This document shows, one piece after another, positions 7,796-16,003 of a DNA stretch of 64,000 nt. The notes under the pieces were generated by a model that did no database searches, was not told the origin of the DNA, and worked only from the letters and a program-made list of their open reading frames with translations. The position numbers were made by a program, and so were the translations under genes. This DNA comes from Rhodobacterales bacterium 56_14_T64. GTDB taxonomy: Bacteria > Pseudomonadota > Alphaproteobacteria > Rhodobacterales > Rhodobacteraceae. Numbering within the stretch: position 1 is the first letter of the stretch; each line of letters starts with the position of its first letter. The stretch lies in assembly GCA_002162795.1 (NCBI GenBank), contig MAAY01000062.1, positions 41,551-105,550 on the forward strand, given 5' to 3'.

Positions 7796-8447
7796 TCATG
7801 AGGCAATTGCGGACCTGGAACTGCAAAGCGAGAACCTGGGCGAAGCCCTGGGTGATGCGGCGGGAATGGCGGCAACATTTGACGCCGAATTGCGCCGGGT
7901 GCGCGAGGCATTTGCCGCCACCGGACGGGACGCAGCTACGTTGGAACGCGGCATGTCCAAGGGCCTGCGCCGCGCGTTTGATGGCGTGGTGATGGATGGC
8001 ATGAAACTGTCCGATGCGCTGGAAACCGTAGCGCGCTCGATGATCCAGACCACCTATAATGCGGCGATCAAGCCAGTGACGGATCACGTTGGCGGGGTGC
8101 TGGCAAGTGGCGTGACACAGCTGATCAGCGGCATTCTGCCTTTCGGCGATGGTGCGGCGTTCTCACAAGGTCGAGTGATGCCTTTTGCCCGTGGTGGCGT
8201 GGTTAGCGGCGCCACCAGTTTCCCCATGCGTGGTGGTAGCGGATTGATGGGCGAGGCTGGCCCCGAGGCGATCTTGCCACTGGCACGGGGTCCGGATGGT
8301 TCACTCGGCGTGCGTAGTGGCGGCGCTGGTACGGTCAAGGTGGTGATGAATGTCACCACACCAGATGTGCAGAGCTTTGCCCGCAGTCAGGGCCAGATTG
8401 CTGCACAGATGAGCCGGGCCTTGGGGCGTGGCAACCGCAATCGCTAA
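7788..8447 (+). CDS. GTA gp11, tail tape measure protein
   Basis: 219 residues, very short for a tape measure, in line with the short GTA tail. An N-terminal Ala/Glu-rich helix (residues 1-50) leads to a central amphipathic region, then a Gly-rich C-terminus with the GGGSGLMGEAGPEAILPL-type motif of lambda-family tape measures, seen here as GGSGLMGEAGPEAI. It sets tail length and probably travels through the cell envelope during DNA delivery. No long transmembrane stretch is obvious beyond residues 100-125. Confidence 0.85.
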   Translation: MSDHEAIADLELQSENLGEALGDAAGMAATFDAELRRVREAFAATGRDAATLERGMSKGLRRAFDGVVMDGMKLSDALETVARSMIQTTYNAAIKPVTDHVGGVLASGVTQLISGILPFGDGAAFSQGRVMPFARGGVVSGATSFPMRGGSGLMGEAGPEAILPLARGPDGSLGVRSGGAGTVKVVMNVTTPDVQSFARSQGQIAAQMSRALGRGNRNR

Positions 8448-8461
8448 AGGGCCACTGTTTT

Positions 8462-8561
8462 GCCTGGCCGATAGGCCGGGCGCGCCTGACCTTCCCGTCA
8501 AACCGTAGGTTTGCCTTCGGCAAAACGGAGAAGGCGCTTTTCACCTCCCCAAGGTCAGGCG
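8462..8561 (+). other. Structured spacer between GTA g11 and g12
   Basis: The 169-base gap between g11 and g12 has no gene but folds strongly on paper. GCCTGGCC pairs with GGCCGGGC across a GATA loop at 8462-8481. CGCCTGACCTT (8483-8493) is a perfect inverted repeat of AAGGTCAGGCG (8551-8561), and between them TTTGCC-TTC-GGCAAA makes a small stem near 8510-8524. An mRNA element (processing, stability or translation control) is possible; no known RNA family was recognised. Confidence 0.45.
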
Positions 8562-8616
8562 AGCCCTAGAGACCAAGACGAGACACAAGCCAAGAGCGCG
8601 TTTGGAGACAGCAGCA

Positions 8617-9249
8617 ATGACATTCCACGAGGTAAGATTTCCCGCCAGTCTCAGCTTTGGCTCGATTGGCGGACCAGAGCGGCGCACGGACGTGGTGACG
8701 CTGGCCAATGGGTTCGAGGAGCGCAACACCCCTTGGGCGCACTCACGTCGGCGCTATGACGCCGGGCTGGGGTTGCGGTCGCTGGATGATATCGAAGTGT
8801 TGATTGCCTTTTTCGAGGCGCGGCGCGGGCAAATGCACGGGTTTCGCTGGAAAGACTGGTCAGATTACAAATCGGCGCGCGCTACGGCGGATGTGGCGTT
8901 TGATGATCAGGTGATTGCCAGTGGCGATGGCACCTCGGTCACGTTTCAGTTGTGTAAGACCTACCGCTCGGGGAGTTACAGCTATGAACGGCCTGTTGCC
9001 AAACCCGTGGCGGGGTCGGTGCGCATCGGGATCGAGCAGGACGAGCTGCGCGAGACGGTGGATTTTGATCTGGACGACAGCACGGGCCTGATCAGTTTTG
9101 CACATCCACCAGCCGAGGGCATGGCTATCGTGGCCGGGTTTGAATTTGACGTGCCGGTGCGGTTTGACACCGATCGCATCCTGACCAGTATCGCCAGTTT
9201 TCAGGCGGGTGATGTGCCCAATGTGCCGGTGGTCGAGGTGCGTGTGTGA
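8617..9249 (+). CDS. GTA gp12, distal tail protein (DUF2460)
   Basis: 210 residues, DUF2460/TIGR02217 family, the Dit-like ring at the tip of the GTA tail tube. Family marks are FHEVRFPASLSFGSIGGP near the N-terminus, the RRRYDAGLGLRSLDDIEVLIAFFEAR region (quoted in part), and GFRWKDWSDYKS around residues 77-88. The ATG at 8617 follows GGAGA by 8 bases and was preferred over a TTG at 8602. The stop overlaps the next start by one base. Confidence 0.88.
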   Translation: MTFHEVRFPASLSFGSIGGPERRTDVVTLANGFEERNTPWAHSRRRYDAGLGLRSLDDIEVLIAFFEARRGQMHGFRWKDWSDYKSARATADVAFDDQVIASGDGTSVTFQLCKTYRSGSYSYERPVAKPVAGSVRIGIEQDELRETVDFDLDDSTGLISFAHPPAEGMAIVAGFEFDVPVRFDTDRILTSIASFQAGDVPNVPVVEVRV

Positions 9250-10136
9250 TGGCGGTCATGTCACAGGCGTTTCAGGACCATGTGCAAGGCGGGCTGACCA
9301 GCCTGTGCCGGGCTTGGGCAATCAGCCGTCAGGACGGGGTGGTGCTTGGCTTTACTGATCATGATCGGGATCTGAGTTTTGACGGTTACAGCTTCAAGGC
9401 AGGCTCGGGCCTGAGCGCGCTGGCGTTGCAGCAGACCACTGGACTGTCAGTGGATAACTCCGAGGCGATCGGCGGTCTTAGCGATGCCTCGGTGACCGAG
9501 GCCGATATCAATGCGGGTCGGTTTGATGGGGCTGCCGTCCAATGCTGGCTGGTGAACTGGTCGGATGTCTCGGTGCGCTGGCTGATGTTTCGCGGATCAA
9601 TCGGCCAGTTGCGTCGCTCGGGTGGTGCGTTCCATGCCGAGTTGCGCGGGCTGAGCGAGGTATTGAACCGGCCGTTGGGGCGGGTCTATCAGAAACCCTG
9701 TACAGCGGTGCTGGGCGATGGGGGATGCAAGTTTGCGCTGGACACGCCGGGATACAGCGAAGACCTGCCGGTCGAGCAGGTTGAGCGCGGCCAGGAGTTT
9801 CGATGGCAGGATCTGGCGGGGTTTGAGCCAGGTTGGTTTGCCCGTGGACGGCTAGAGGTGCTGTCGGGTCCCGCGCAGGGGCTGAATGGCGTCATCAAGC
9901 AGGATCGCAGTGACGATGCAGCTCGGGTGATCGAGCTGTGGCAGCCGATCCGCGCTGAGGTGCTGCCGGGTGATATGCTGCGGCTGCAGGCGGGCTGTGA
10001 CAAGCGGATGCAGAGCTGCCGATTGAAATTCAACAATCTGGTCAACTATCAGGGCTTTCCAGATATCCCCGGCGAGGACTGGATGATGTCGGTGCCCAAG
10101 CAAAGTGGCACCAATAGCGGCGGCAGTCGCAGATGA
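9249..10136 (+). CDS. GTA gp13, tail hub protein (DUF2163 / BR0599 family)
   Basis: 295 residues. The N-terminal half has the DUF2163 signature (TSLCRAWAISRQDGVVLGFTDHDRDL in parts, residues 16-41), and the C-terminal half the BR0599 signature with paired cysteines: KPCTAVLGDGGCKF, then CDKRMQSCRLKFNN and YQGFPDIPGED near residues 256-278. Clustered Cys residues in RcGTA gp13 have been linked to an iron-sulfur cluster; here Cys are visible in the same region, so the same is plausible. The start may be ATG 9249 or ATG 9258. Confidence 0.88.
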   Translation: MAVMSQAFQDHVQGGLTSLCRAWAISRQDGVVLGFTDHDRDLSFDGYSFKAGSGLSALALQQTTGLSVDNSEAIGGLSDASVTEADINAGRFDGAAVQCWLVNWSDVSVRWLMFRGSIGQLRRSGGAFHAELRGLSEVLNRPLGRVYQKPCTAVLGDGGCKFALDTPGYSEDLPVEQVERGQEFRWQDLAGFEPGWFARGRLEVLSGPAQGLNGVIKQDRSDDAARVIELWQPIRAEVLPGDMLRLQAGCDKRMQSCRLKFNNLVNYQGFPDIPGEDWMMSVPKQSGTNSGGSRR

Positions 10137-10618
10137 GCGCGCAGGGGGACATAATCCTTGCTGTGGCACGTAGCTGGGTCGGAACGCCTTATGTGCATCA
10201 GGGGGCCTGCAAAGGCGCCGGCTGTGACTGTCTGGGGCTGGTGCGCGGTATCTGGAGTGAAGTGCACGGGCAAGAGCCGGAACAGGTGCCGGCCTACTCA
10301 TTGGATTGGTCTGAACCTCAGGGCGAGGAACGCCTATGGCAGGCAGCTCTGCGGCATCTGCAGGCGAAACCGCTGGATCAGGCGGCTGCGGGGGATGTGA
10401 TCCTGTTTCGCATGCGTGCTGGTGCGGTGGCTAAGCATCTTGGGGTGCAGTCTTGCGTTGCAGCATTAGCGCAAAGGAGCGCGCCTATCGGCAGTGCCAG
10501 AACCGCTTCAAAATTCATTCATGCCTACAGCGGCCACGGCGTGGTCGAAAGCCCGCTGAGCGCGCCCTGGCAACGGCGCATCGTTGCGCGGTTTCAATTT
10601 CCAAAGGAGACAGACTGA
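10133..10618 (+). CDS. GTA gp14, NlpC/P60 cell-wall peptidase
   Basis: 161-residue cysteine peptidase expected to cut peptidoglycan stem peptides when the GTA delivers DNA. The catalytic Cys is in GCDCLGLVRGIW (Cys33), and the catalytic His in AKHLGV (His102). The N-terminal VARSWVGTPYVHQGACKG is the usual approach to the nucleophile. It overlaps gp13 by 4 bases and gp15 by 1 base (TGATG). The AAAGGAGA site for gp15 lies within the end of this gene. Confidence 0.92.
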   Translation: MSAQGDIILAVARSWVGTPYVHQGACKGAGCDCLGLVRGIWSEVHGQEPEQVPAYSLDWSEPQGEERLWQAALRHLQAKPLDQAAAGDVILFRMRAGAVAKHLGVQSCVAALAQRSAPIGSARTASKFIHAYSGHGVVESPLSAPWQRRIVARFQFPKETD

Positions 10619-13600
10619 TGGCAACCATACTTTTGTCTGCAGCAGGTGCTGCCATTGGCGGTGCGGTTGGGGGCACCGTTGCTGGGTTGTCCTCGGTGGT
10701 GATTGGCCGCGCAGTGGGGGCAACGCTGGGACGTGCCATTGATGCGCGGCTACTGGGTTCCGGTTCAGCTGCGGTTGAGACCGGTAAGGTCGAACGTTTC
10801 CGTTTGACCAACGCCAGCGAAGGCGTGCCGGTGCCGCAGGTCTATGGACGGATGCGGGTGGGCGGTCAGGTGATCTGGACCTCGCAGTTCCGTGAAAGCA
10901 CGACCACCAGCGGTGGGGGTGGCAAAGGCGCACCCAAGCAGCCGCAGACCACCAGTTATAGTTACTCAGTATCGCTGGCGATTGCCCTGTGCGAGGGCGA
11001 AGTGACCAATGTGCAGCGCATCTGGGCGGATGGCGAGGAAGTGGCGCTGTCGGATCTGAACCTGCGGCTGTACCCCGGTACTCAAGACCAAGAGCCCGAC
11101 CCGGTGATCACGGCAATCGAAGGCAGTGATCAGGTGCCCGCCTATCGCGGCACCGCCTATGTGGTGTTCGAGGATCTGGCGCTAGAGGCTTATGGCAACA
11201 GGGTACCGCAGTTCTCGTTTGAGGTGGTGCGGGCAGAACAGCCCTCCAGCGTCACATATGAACAGGATCTGGGGCAACTGTTGCGTGGCGTGGCGCTGAT
11301 GCCGGGGACCGGGGAATATGCGCTGGCCACCACGGCGGTGCATTATGACCATGGACCGGGACAGGCGCAGGCGGCCAACAGTCACGCGCCCTCGGGAATG
11401 ACGGATTTTCTGACCTCGGTGGCGGCGCTTGAGGAGGAATTGCCAACCTGCGATGCCGCGTCCCTGATTGTGTCGTGGTTTGGCGATGATCTGCGCTGTG
11501 GCAATTGCAGCCTGCGTCCTAAGGTCGAACATCACCTGTCTGATGGTGCCAATATGCCCTGGTCTGTGTCTGGTGTTGCACGTGCTGCCGCGCAGGCGGT
11601 GGCGCAGGAGGACGGCCGACCGGTCTATGGCGGCACCCCGGCGGATGCGTCGGTGATTGAGGCGATCCAGCATTTGCGCGCACAGGGGCGTCGGGTGATG
11701 TTCTATCCCTTTATCCTGATGGAGCAGCAGGTGGGAAATGGTCTGCCCGACCCATGGAGCGAAGCCGAAGATCAACCACATCTGCCCTGGCGGGGCAGGA
11801 TTACCCTGTCGAAGGCACCGGGACGTGCAGGCTCGCCGGATGGGACAGCTGTAGCCGATGCTCAGGTCTCCAGTTTCTTGGGTACGGTGACAGCGGCGCA
11901 TTTCACTGTGGGGGAAGGGACCGTCAGCTATAGCGGCCCCAGTGAGTGGAGCCTGTCGCGGTTCATCCTGCACTATGCGGCGCTTTGTGCGGCGGCAGGT
12001 GGGGTCGAGGCATTCTGTATTGGCTCCGAGATGCGTGGGCTGACCCAGATCCGCGGCGCAACTGGCTTTGTCGTGGTAGATGCGCTGATAAGTCTGGCAG
12101 CTGAGGCGCGTATTCTACTGGGGGAGGAGACCAAGATCAGCTATGCTGCTGACTGGTCCGAGTATTTTGGCTATAACACCCCCGAAGGCGACCGTCTGTT
12201 CCATCTTGATACGCTGTGGGCGGATGACAACATCGATTTCATCGGGATTGACAACTACATGCCGCTGTCTGACTGGCGTGAGGGGGAGGATCATCTGGAT
12301 GCGCAGGCAGGCGCGCCCAGCATCTATGATCCCACCTATCTGGATAGCAATGTCGAAGGCGGTGAGGGCTATGACTGGTATTATCACTCCCCCGAGGCTG
12401 AGGCGGCGCAGATCCGAACGCAGATAACCGATACTGCTCATGGCGAGCACTGGATCTGGCGGTATAAGGATATTCGCGCTTGGTGGCAGAATGAGCATCA
12501 CGAACGTATCGGTGGGCTCCGTCAGGCCATAGCCACCGCATGGGAGCCGCAGAGCAAACCGATCTGGTTTACCGAGCTGGGCTGTGCGGCCATCGATAAG
12601 GGCACCAATCAGCCGAACAAGTTTCTGGATCCCAAAAGCTCGGAATCGAAACTGCCGAAGTTCTCAAATGGGCTGCGTGATGATCTTATCCAGATCCAGT
12701 ACCTGCGCACGGTGCTGGGGCACTGGGGGAAAGGCGACAACAATCCTGTGTCAGACATCTTTGGCGCGCCCATGCTGGACATGTCCAATGCCTATGTCTG
12801 GGCCTGGGACGCACGACCCTATCCGGTGTTCCCCAATGCGGTGGAGGTCTGGAGCGACGGCGACAATTACACCCGTGGGCATTGGCTGAACGGACGGGTG
12901 GGGCAACGAACCCTGGCCTCGGTCGTGGCCGAGATCTGCGCGCGCGCTGGGCTGAAGGCCGACAGCTATGATGTTTCCCAGCTGCATGGGCTGGTGCGGG
13001 GCTATGTGGTGGCCGATGTCGGCGATGCGCGCGCGGCACTGCAACCGCTGATGTTGCGTCACGGATTTGATGCGATCGAACGGGATGGCGTGCTGTTGTT
13101 TCGTCTGCGCAGTGGCACCAAAGCGGTGGAGCTGGACCCGGACCTGCTGGCGATGAGTGACGAGTTGCAAGGCGGTACAGAACAGAGCCGTGAGAGCGAG
13201 GCGGAACTGGCGGGACGGGTGCGGCTGCGCTTTGTGCAGGCGGGGGGCGATCATGACGTGGTAGGTGAAGAGGCGGTGCTGCCGGATAAGGCCACCCATG
13301 CGGTCAGTCAGAACGATCTGCCCATGGCGCTGACCCGCGCCGAAGGGCGACAGGTGGTCGAACGCTGGCTGACTGAATCCCGGGTGGCGCGGGACACGGT
13401 GAAATTCTCCCTGCCACCCTCGGCCATGGCGCTGGGCGCTGGTGATGTGGTGCGTCTGCCGAACGGCGAGGGGACCGGCACTCTGTACCGGATCGACCAA
13501 CTGGAGCAGACCGAGCTGCAACTGGCCGAGGCAGTGCGTATTGAACCCGAGGTTTATACCCCCTCAGAGATCCCTGAGGATCTGCCGGGTCTCAGCGCCT

Positions 13601-14544
13601 TTGCCGCCCCTGTGCCGGTGCTGCCGCTGTTCATGGATCTGCCGCTGATGCGCGGTGACGAGGTGCCGCATGCGCCACATCTGGCTGTCACCGCACAGCC
13701 CTGGCCAGGCACTGTGGCGCTGTATGGCTCGGCGAGTGATGACAATTACGCCTTGGATCAAATCATTGCTGCTGGCGCGACAATTGGGGTCACGCAAACA
13801 CCACTGCTGGCCGGGCCGTCTGGGCGCTGGGACATGGGGGCTGACCTGCAGGTCACGATGATCTCGGGCAGCCTGGAAAACCGCGAGGCGGAGGCGGTGC
13901 TGAACGGGGCTAATCTGGTGGCGATTGGTGATGGTTCGCCCGGTAACTGGGAGCTGTTGCAGTTTCAGGAGGCCGAGTTGATCGCGCCAGACAGCTATCT
14001 TTTGCGTCGGCGGTTGCGAGGGCAATTGGGCAGTGATGCGCTGATGCCTGTTGTCTGGCCTACCGGGTCCTGGTTGGTGCTGCTGGATGGCACAGCTGTG
14101 CAGCCCGAGCTGTCTCCAGCGCAACGCCGCATCTCTCGCCATTATCGCATCGGCTCAGCGCGCCGCAGTTACGACGACCCTTCGTATGTGCATCTGGTCG
14201 AGGCTTTTGATGGCAATGGCTTGCGTCCGTACAGCCCTGTTCATTTGGCCCAAAGCGGCGCGCTGGGCGCCGATGTGGCGCTGACTTGGATCCGACGAAC
14301 CCGGATCGAAGGCGACAGCTGGGACTTGCCCGAGGTGCCGCTGGGGGAAGAGATTGAGAGCTACCAGATTCAGGTGCTGCGGGGGGGGACGTTGCTGGGG
14401 GACTACACTGTAAGCAATCCCGTCTGGAGCTATAGCACCGCGCAGCAGATGGCCGATGGCGTTTTGGCGGGTGACCGGGTTGAGGTTGCTCAGGTCTCGG
14501 CGCGGTACGGAGCGGGATTGTCGCGGCAGGTGACACTGACGTGA
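10618..14544 (+). CDS. GTA gp15, host-contact megatron protein with TIM-barrel domain
   Basis: 1308 residues, the largest GTA protein. It starts MATILLSAAGAAIGGAVGG, a Gly/Ala-rich hydrophobic segment of about 50 residues, followed by a region with RLTNASEGVPVPQVYGRMRVGG typical of phage tip-attachment proteins (quoted in part). A GTA TIM-barrel-like domain spans roughly residues 430-740 (CIGSEMRGLTQIRG, then NIDFIGIDNYMPLSDW and WFTELGCAAIDKGT), resembling glycoside hydrolases. A phage-tail_3 type domain covers about 800-960. It forms the baseplate tip. The start is ATG 10618 after AAAGGAGA; upstream in-frame codons overprint gp14 and are not used. Confidence 0.93.
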   Translation: MATILLSAAGAAIGGAVGGTVAGLSSVVIGRAVGATLGRAIDARLLGSGSAAVETGKVERFRLTNASEGVPVPQVYGRMRVGGQVIWTSQFRESTTTSGGGGKGAPKQPQTTSYSYSVSLAIALCEGEVTNVQRIWADGEEVALSDLNLRLYPGTQDQEPDPVITAIEGSDQVPAYRGTAYVVFEDLALEAYGNRVPQFSFEVVRAEQPSSVTYEQDLGQLLRGVALMPGTGEYALATTAVHYDHGPGQAQAANSHAPSGMTDFLTSVAALEEELPTCDAASLIVSWFGDDLRCGNCSLRPKVEHHLSDGANMPWSVSGVARAAAQAVAQEDGRPVYGGTPADASVIEAIQHLRAQGRRVMFYPFILMEQQVGNGLPDPWSEAEDQPHLPWRGRITLSKAPGRAGSPDGTAVADAQVSSFLGTVTAAHFTVGEGTVSYSGPSEWSLSRFILHYAALCAAAGGVEAFCIGSEMRGLTQIRGATGFVVVDALISLAAEARILLGEETKISYAADWSEYFGYNTPEGDRLFHLDTLWADDNIDFIGIDNYMPLSDWREGEDHLDAQAGAPSIYDPTYLDSNVEGGEGYDWYYHSPEAEAAQIRTQITDTAHGEHWIWRYKDIRAWWQNEHHERIGGLRQAIATAWEPQSKPIWFTELGCAAIDKGTNQPNKFLDPKSSESKLPKFSNGLRDDLIQIQYLRTVLGHWGKGDNNPVSDIFGAPMLDMSNAYVWAWDARPYPVFPNAVEVWSDGDNYTRGHWLNGRVGQRTLASVVAEICARAGLKADSYDVSQLHGLVRGYVVADVGDARAALQPLMLRHGFDAIERDGVLLFRLRSGTKAVELDPDLLAMSDELQGGTEQSRESEAELAGRVRLRFVQAGGDHDVVGEEAVLPDKATHAVSQNDLPMALTRAEGRQVVERWLTESRVARDTVKFSLPPSAMALGAGDVVRLPNGEGTGTLYRIDQLEQTELQLAEAVRIEPEVYTPSEIPEDLPGLSAFAAPVPVLPLFMDLPLMRGDEVPHAPHLAVTAQPWPGTVALYGSASDDNYALDQIIAAGATIGVTQTPLLAGPSGRWDMGADLQVTMISGSLENREAEAVLNGANLVAIGDGSPGNWELLQFQEAELIAPDSYLLRRRLRGQLGSDALMPVVWPTGSWLVLLDGTAVQPELSPAQRRISRHYRIGSARRSYDDPSYVHLVEAFDGNGLRPYSPVHLAQSGALGADVALTWIRRTRIEGDSWDLPEVPLGEEIESYQIQVLRGGTLLGDYTVSNPVWSYSTAQQMADGVLAGDRVEVAQVSARYGAGLSRQVTLT

Positions 14545-14864
14545 TGCGGCCCGTCTTGAACGGTGATGTGACCTCGGCTGCGCGGGCGCTGTTGTATGTG
14601 CCGGCGAAACAGCGGCCGACGTTGTGTCGTCAGATTTTCGAACAGGCAGAAGTGGCAGACAGGCATGTTCGGCGGACCCGTCGCAGTCACCAGTTCGGCA
14701 ATGGTTCCCTGATGGCTGCAGCGCGTCGTTACCCGTTGGCGGACGAGCCGACGTTTGACTGTGCCGACTATTGTCGCTGTTTCAGCACGGTGTTGACTAT
14801 GCTTCACTTCGCTAAAGTTGGAGGTATAGATGATTTTGGCTCGGGGCCAACAGTGTGGCAATGA
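14544..14864 (+). CDS. Small conserved-type protein at the 3' end of the GTA cluster
   Basis: 106 residues, starting at ATG 14544, which overlaps the gp15 stop by one base, so it is probably translated from the GTA transcript. The N-terminal half is helical and basic (ALLYVPAKQRPTLCRQIFEQ, then VADRHVRRTRRSHQFGNGSLM); the rest has Cys residues in DCADYCRCF. It resembles small uncharacterised proteins I recall at this place in Rhodobacteraceae (DUF7742-like), but the family name is not certain. No signal peptide or membrane segment. It could be a GTA accessory or an unrelated passenger. Confidence 0.7.
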   Translation: MRPVLNGDVTSAARALLYVPAKQRPTLCRQIFEQAEVADRHVRRTRRSHQFGNGSLMAAARRYPLADEPTFDCADYCRCFSTVLTMLHFAKVGGIDDFGSGPTVWQ

Positions 14865-14898
14865 GTTAAACAGGTCTACGCGACTGTCCAGTTGGGGT

Positions 14899-14916
14899 CC
14901 TCAAGCAAGCTTGAGG
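14899..14916 (+). terminator. Hairpin after the GTA cluster
   Basis: CCTCAAGC (14899-14906) and GCTTGAGG (14909-14916) pair perfectly around AA, and flanking GG/CC can extend the stem with a bulge. It is 34 bases after the last gene of the cluster. There is no T-run, so termination by this element is uncertain. Confidence 0.4.
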
Positions 14917-15043
14917 CCTTGTGGCTCGACGCACTGTGGAGTGATTTTATTCATTCCAAACGACAATGTGAGCCATCAAATCTTTGCATTTGGCAAAAGA
15001 CTTCTTAGATGCCACAGTTAAGCGCAGCATAGGATGCATAGAC

Positions 15044-15859
15044 ATGGTTGAAACACAACACGCCGTCACCTCGATCGATCCGGTCTGGGATCAGATCACT
15101 GCCGAAGCTCAGGATGCCGTGGCCACTCAGCCGCTGATGGGCGGGCTGATCCATGCCTGTATCCTGCACCATACCTCGATCGAGAAGGCGCTGTCGTATC
15201 GTATCGCCGCCAAGCTGAGCTCGAACGAGATGTCGATGATGGTGCTGCGCGAAATCGTGGATGACGCTTTTGCCAAATCCCCGGCGATTGTCGAGGCAGC
15301 ACGGGCTGACCTGATGGCGATCTATGACCGCGATCCGGCCTGCCACCGGTTGTTGCAGCCAATCCTGTACTTCAAGGGCTATCAGGCGGTTCAGGCCTAC
15401 CGCGTTAGTCATTGGCTGTGGACCCAAGGGCAGCAGGATCTGGCTTATTTCTTCCAGATGCGCACCTCGGAAATTTTTGGCATGGATATCCATCCCGGTG
15501 CCAAGGTCGGGCAGGGGATCATGATTGACCATGCCCATTCCATTGTGATCGGTGAAACGGCTGTGGTGGGCAATAATGTCTCCATGCTGCACTCGGTGAC
15601 CCTGGGAGGCACCGGCAAGGAAGAGGAAGACCGTCACCCTAAGATTGCCGATGGTGTGCTGATCGGGGCTGGGGCCAAGATCCTTGGTAATATCAAGGTG
15701 GGTCGTTGCAGCCGGATTGCGGCTGGGTCGGTGGTGCTGAAAGATGTGCCAGAATGCACTACCGTGGCTGGGGTGCCGGCCAAGATCGTCGGCGAGGCCG
15801 GTTGTGATCAGCCTGCGGTCAATATGGATCAGGTGGTGCCCTGCGGCAGCGGTAAATAA
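15044..15859 (+). CDS. cysE: Serine O-acetyltransferase
   Basis: 271 residues. It makes O-acetylserine from serine and acetyl-CoA, the first committed step of cysteine synthesis, in the cytoplasm. The N-terminal helical SATase domain includes LIHACILHHTSIEKALSYR and the DPACHRLLQPILYFKGYQA region. The C-terminal left-handed beta-helix has the catalytic His-Ala-His in MIDHAHSIVIGET and the VTLGGTGKE and AGVPAKIVG hexapeptide turns. The start MVETQ at 15044 is preferred to a longer in-frame ATG. It has its own terminator. CysE next to the GTA cluster is, as I recall, a common arrangement in Rhodobacterales. Confidence 0.95.
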   Translation: MVETQHAVTSIDPVWDQITAEAQDAVATQPLMGGLIHACILHHTSIEKALSYRIAAKLSSNEMSMMVLREIVDDAFAKSPAIVEAARADLMAIYDRDPACHRLLQPILYFKGYQAVQAYRVSHWLWTQGQQDLAYFFQMRTSEIFGMDIHPGAKVGQGIMIDHAHSIVIGETAVVGNNVSMLHSVTLGGTGKEEEDRHPKIADGVLIGAGAKILGNIKVGRCSRIAAGSVVLKDVPECTTVAGVPAKIVGEAGCDQPAVNMDQVVPCGSGK

Positions 15860-15882
15860 GTCGGCCATGGAAGGTTGACCGG

Positions 15883-15908
15883 AAGGGGCGTTTTGCGCCC
15901 CTTTTTTG
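15883..15908 (+). terminator. Rho-independent terminator of cysE
   Basis: AAGGGGCG (15883-15890) pairs with CGCCCCTT (15896-15903) around TTTTG, followed by a run of T to 15907. A classic GC stem plus U-tract, 24 bases after the stop. Confidence 0.85.
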
Positions 15909-15954
15909 TTTCCAACAGGCGTGCGCCTTAGTTGCTTGCGTCGTCCGGAAAACA

Positions 15955-15983
15955 AAAAGCCCCAGTCAATGGCCGGGGCTTTT
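15955..15983 (-). terminator. Rho-independent terminator of the pdh operon
   Basis: AAAAGCCCC (15955-15963) and GGGGCTTTT (15975-15983) form a 9-pair stem. Read on the minus strand it is followed by a T-rich tract (CTTTTTGTTTT), 20 bases beyond the pdhC stop. It faces the cysE terminator, as expected for convergent units. Confidence 0.85.
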
Positions 15984-16003
15984 GATATTTTGAAGTGTGC
16001 GGG

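Noticed and set aside
11182..11973. 263-codon minus-strand frame inside gp15
   Set aside because: Low-complexity His/Arg/Gln-rich translation typical of antisense shadows; no start signals.
15005..15955. 316-codon minus-strand frame over cysE
   Set aside because: It covers a clear CysE and its terminator; the translation has no recognisable domain.
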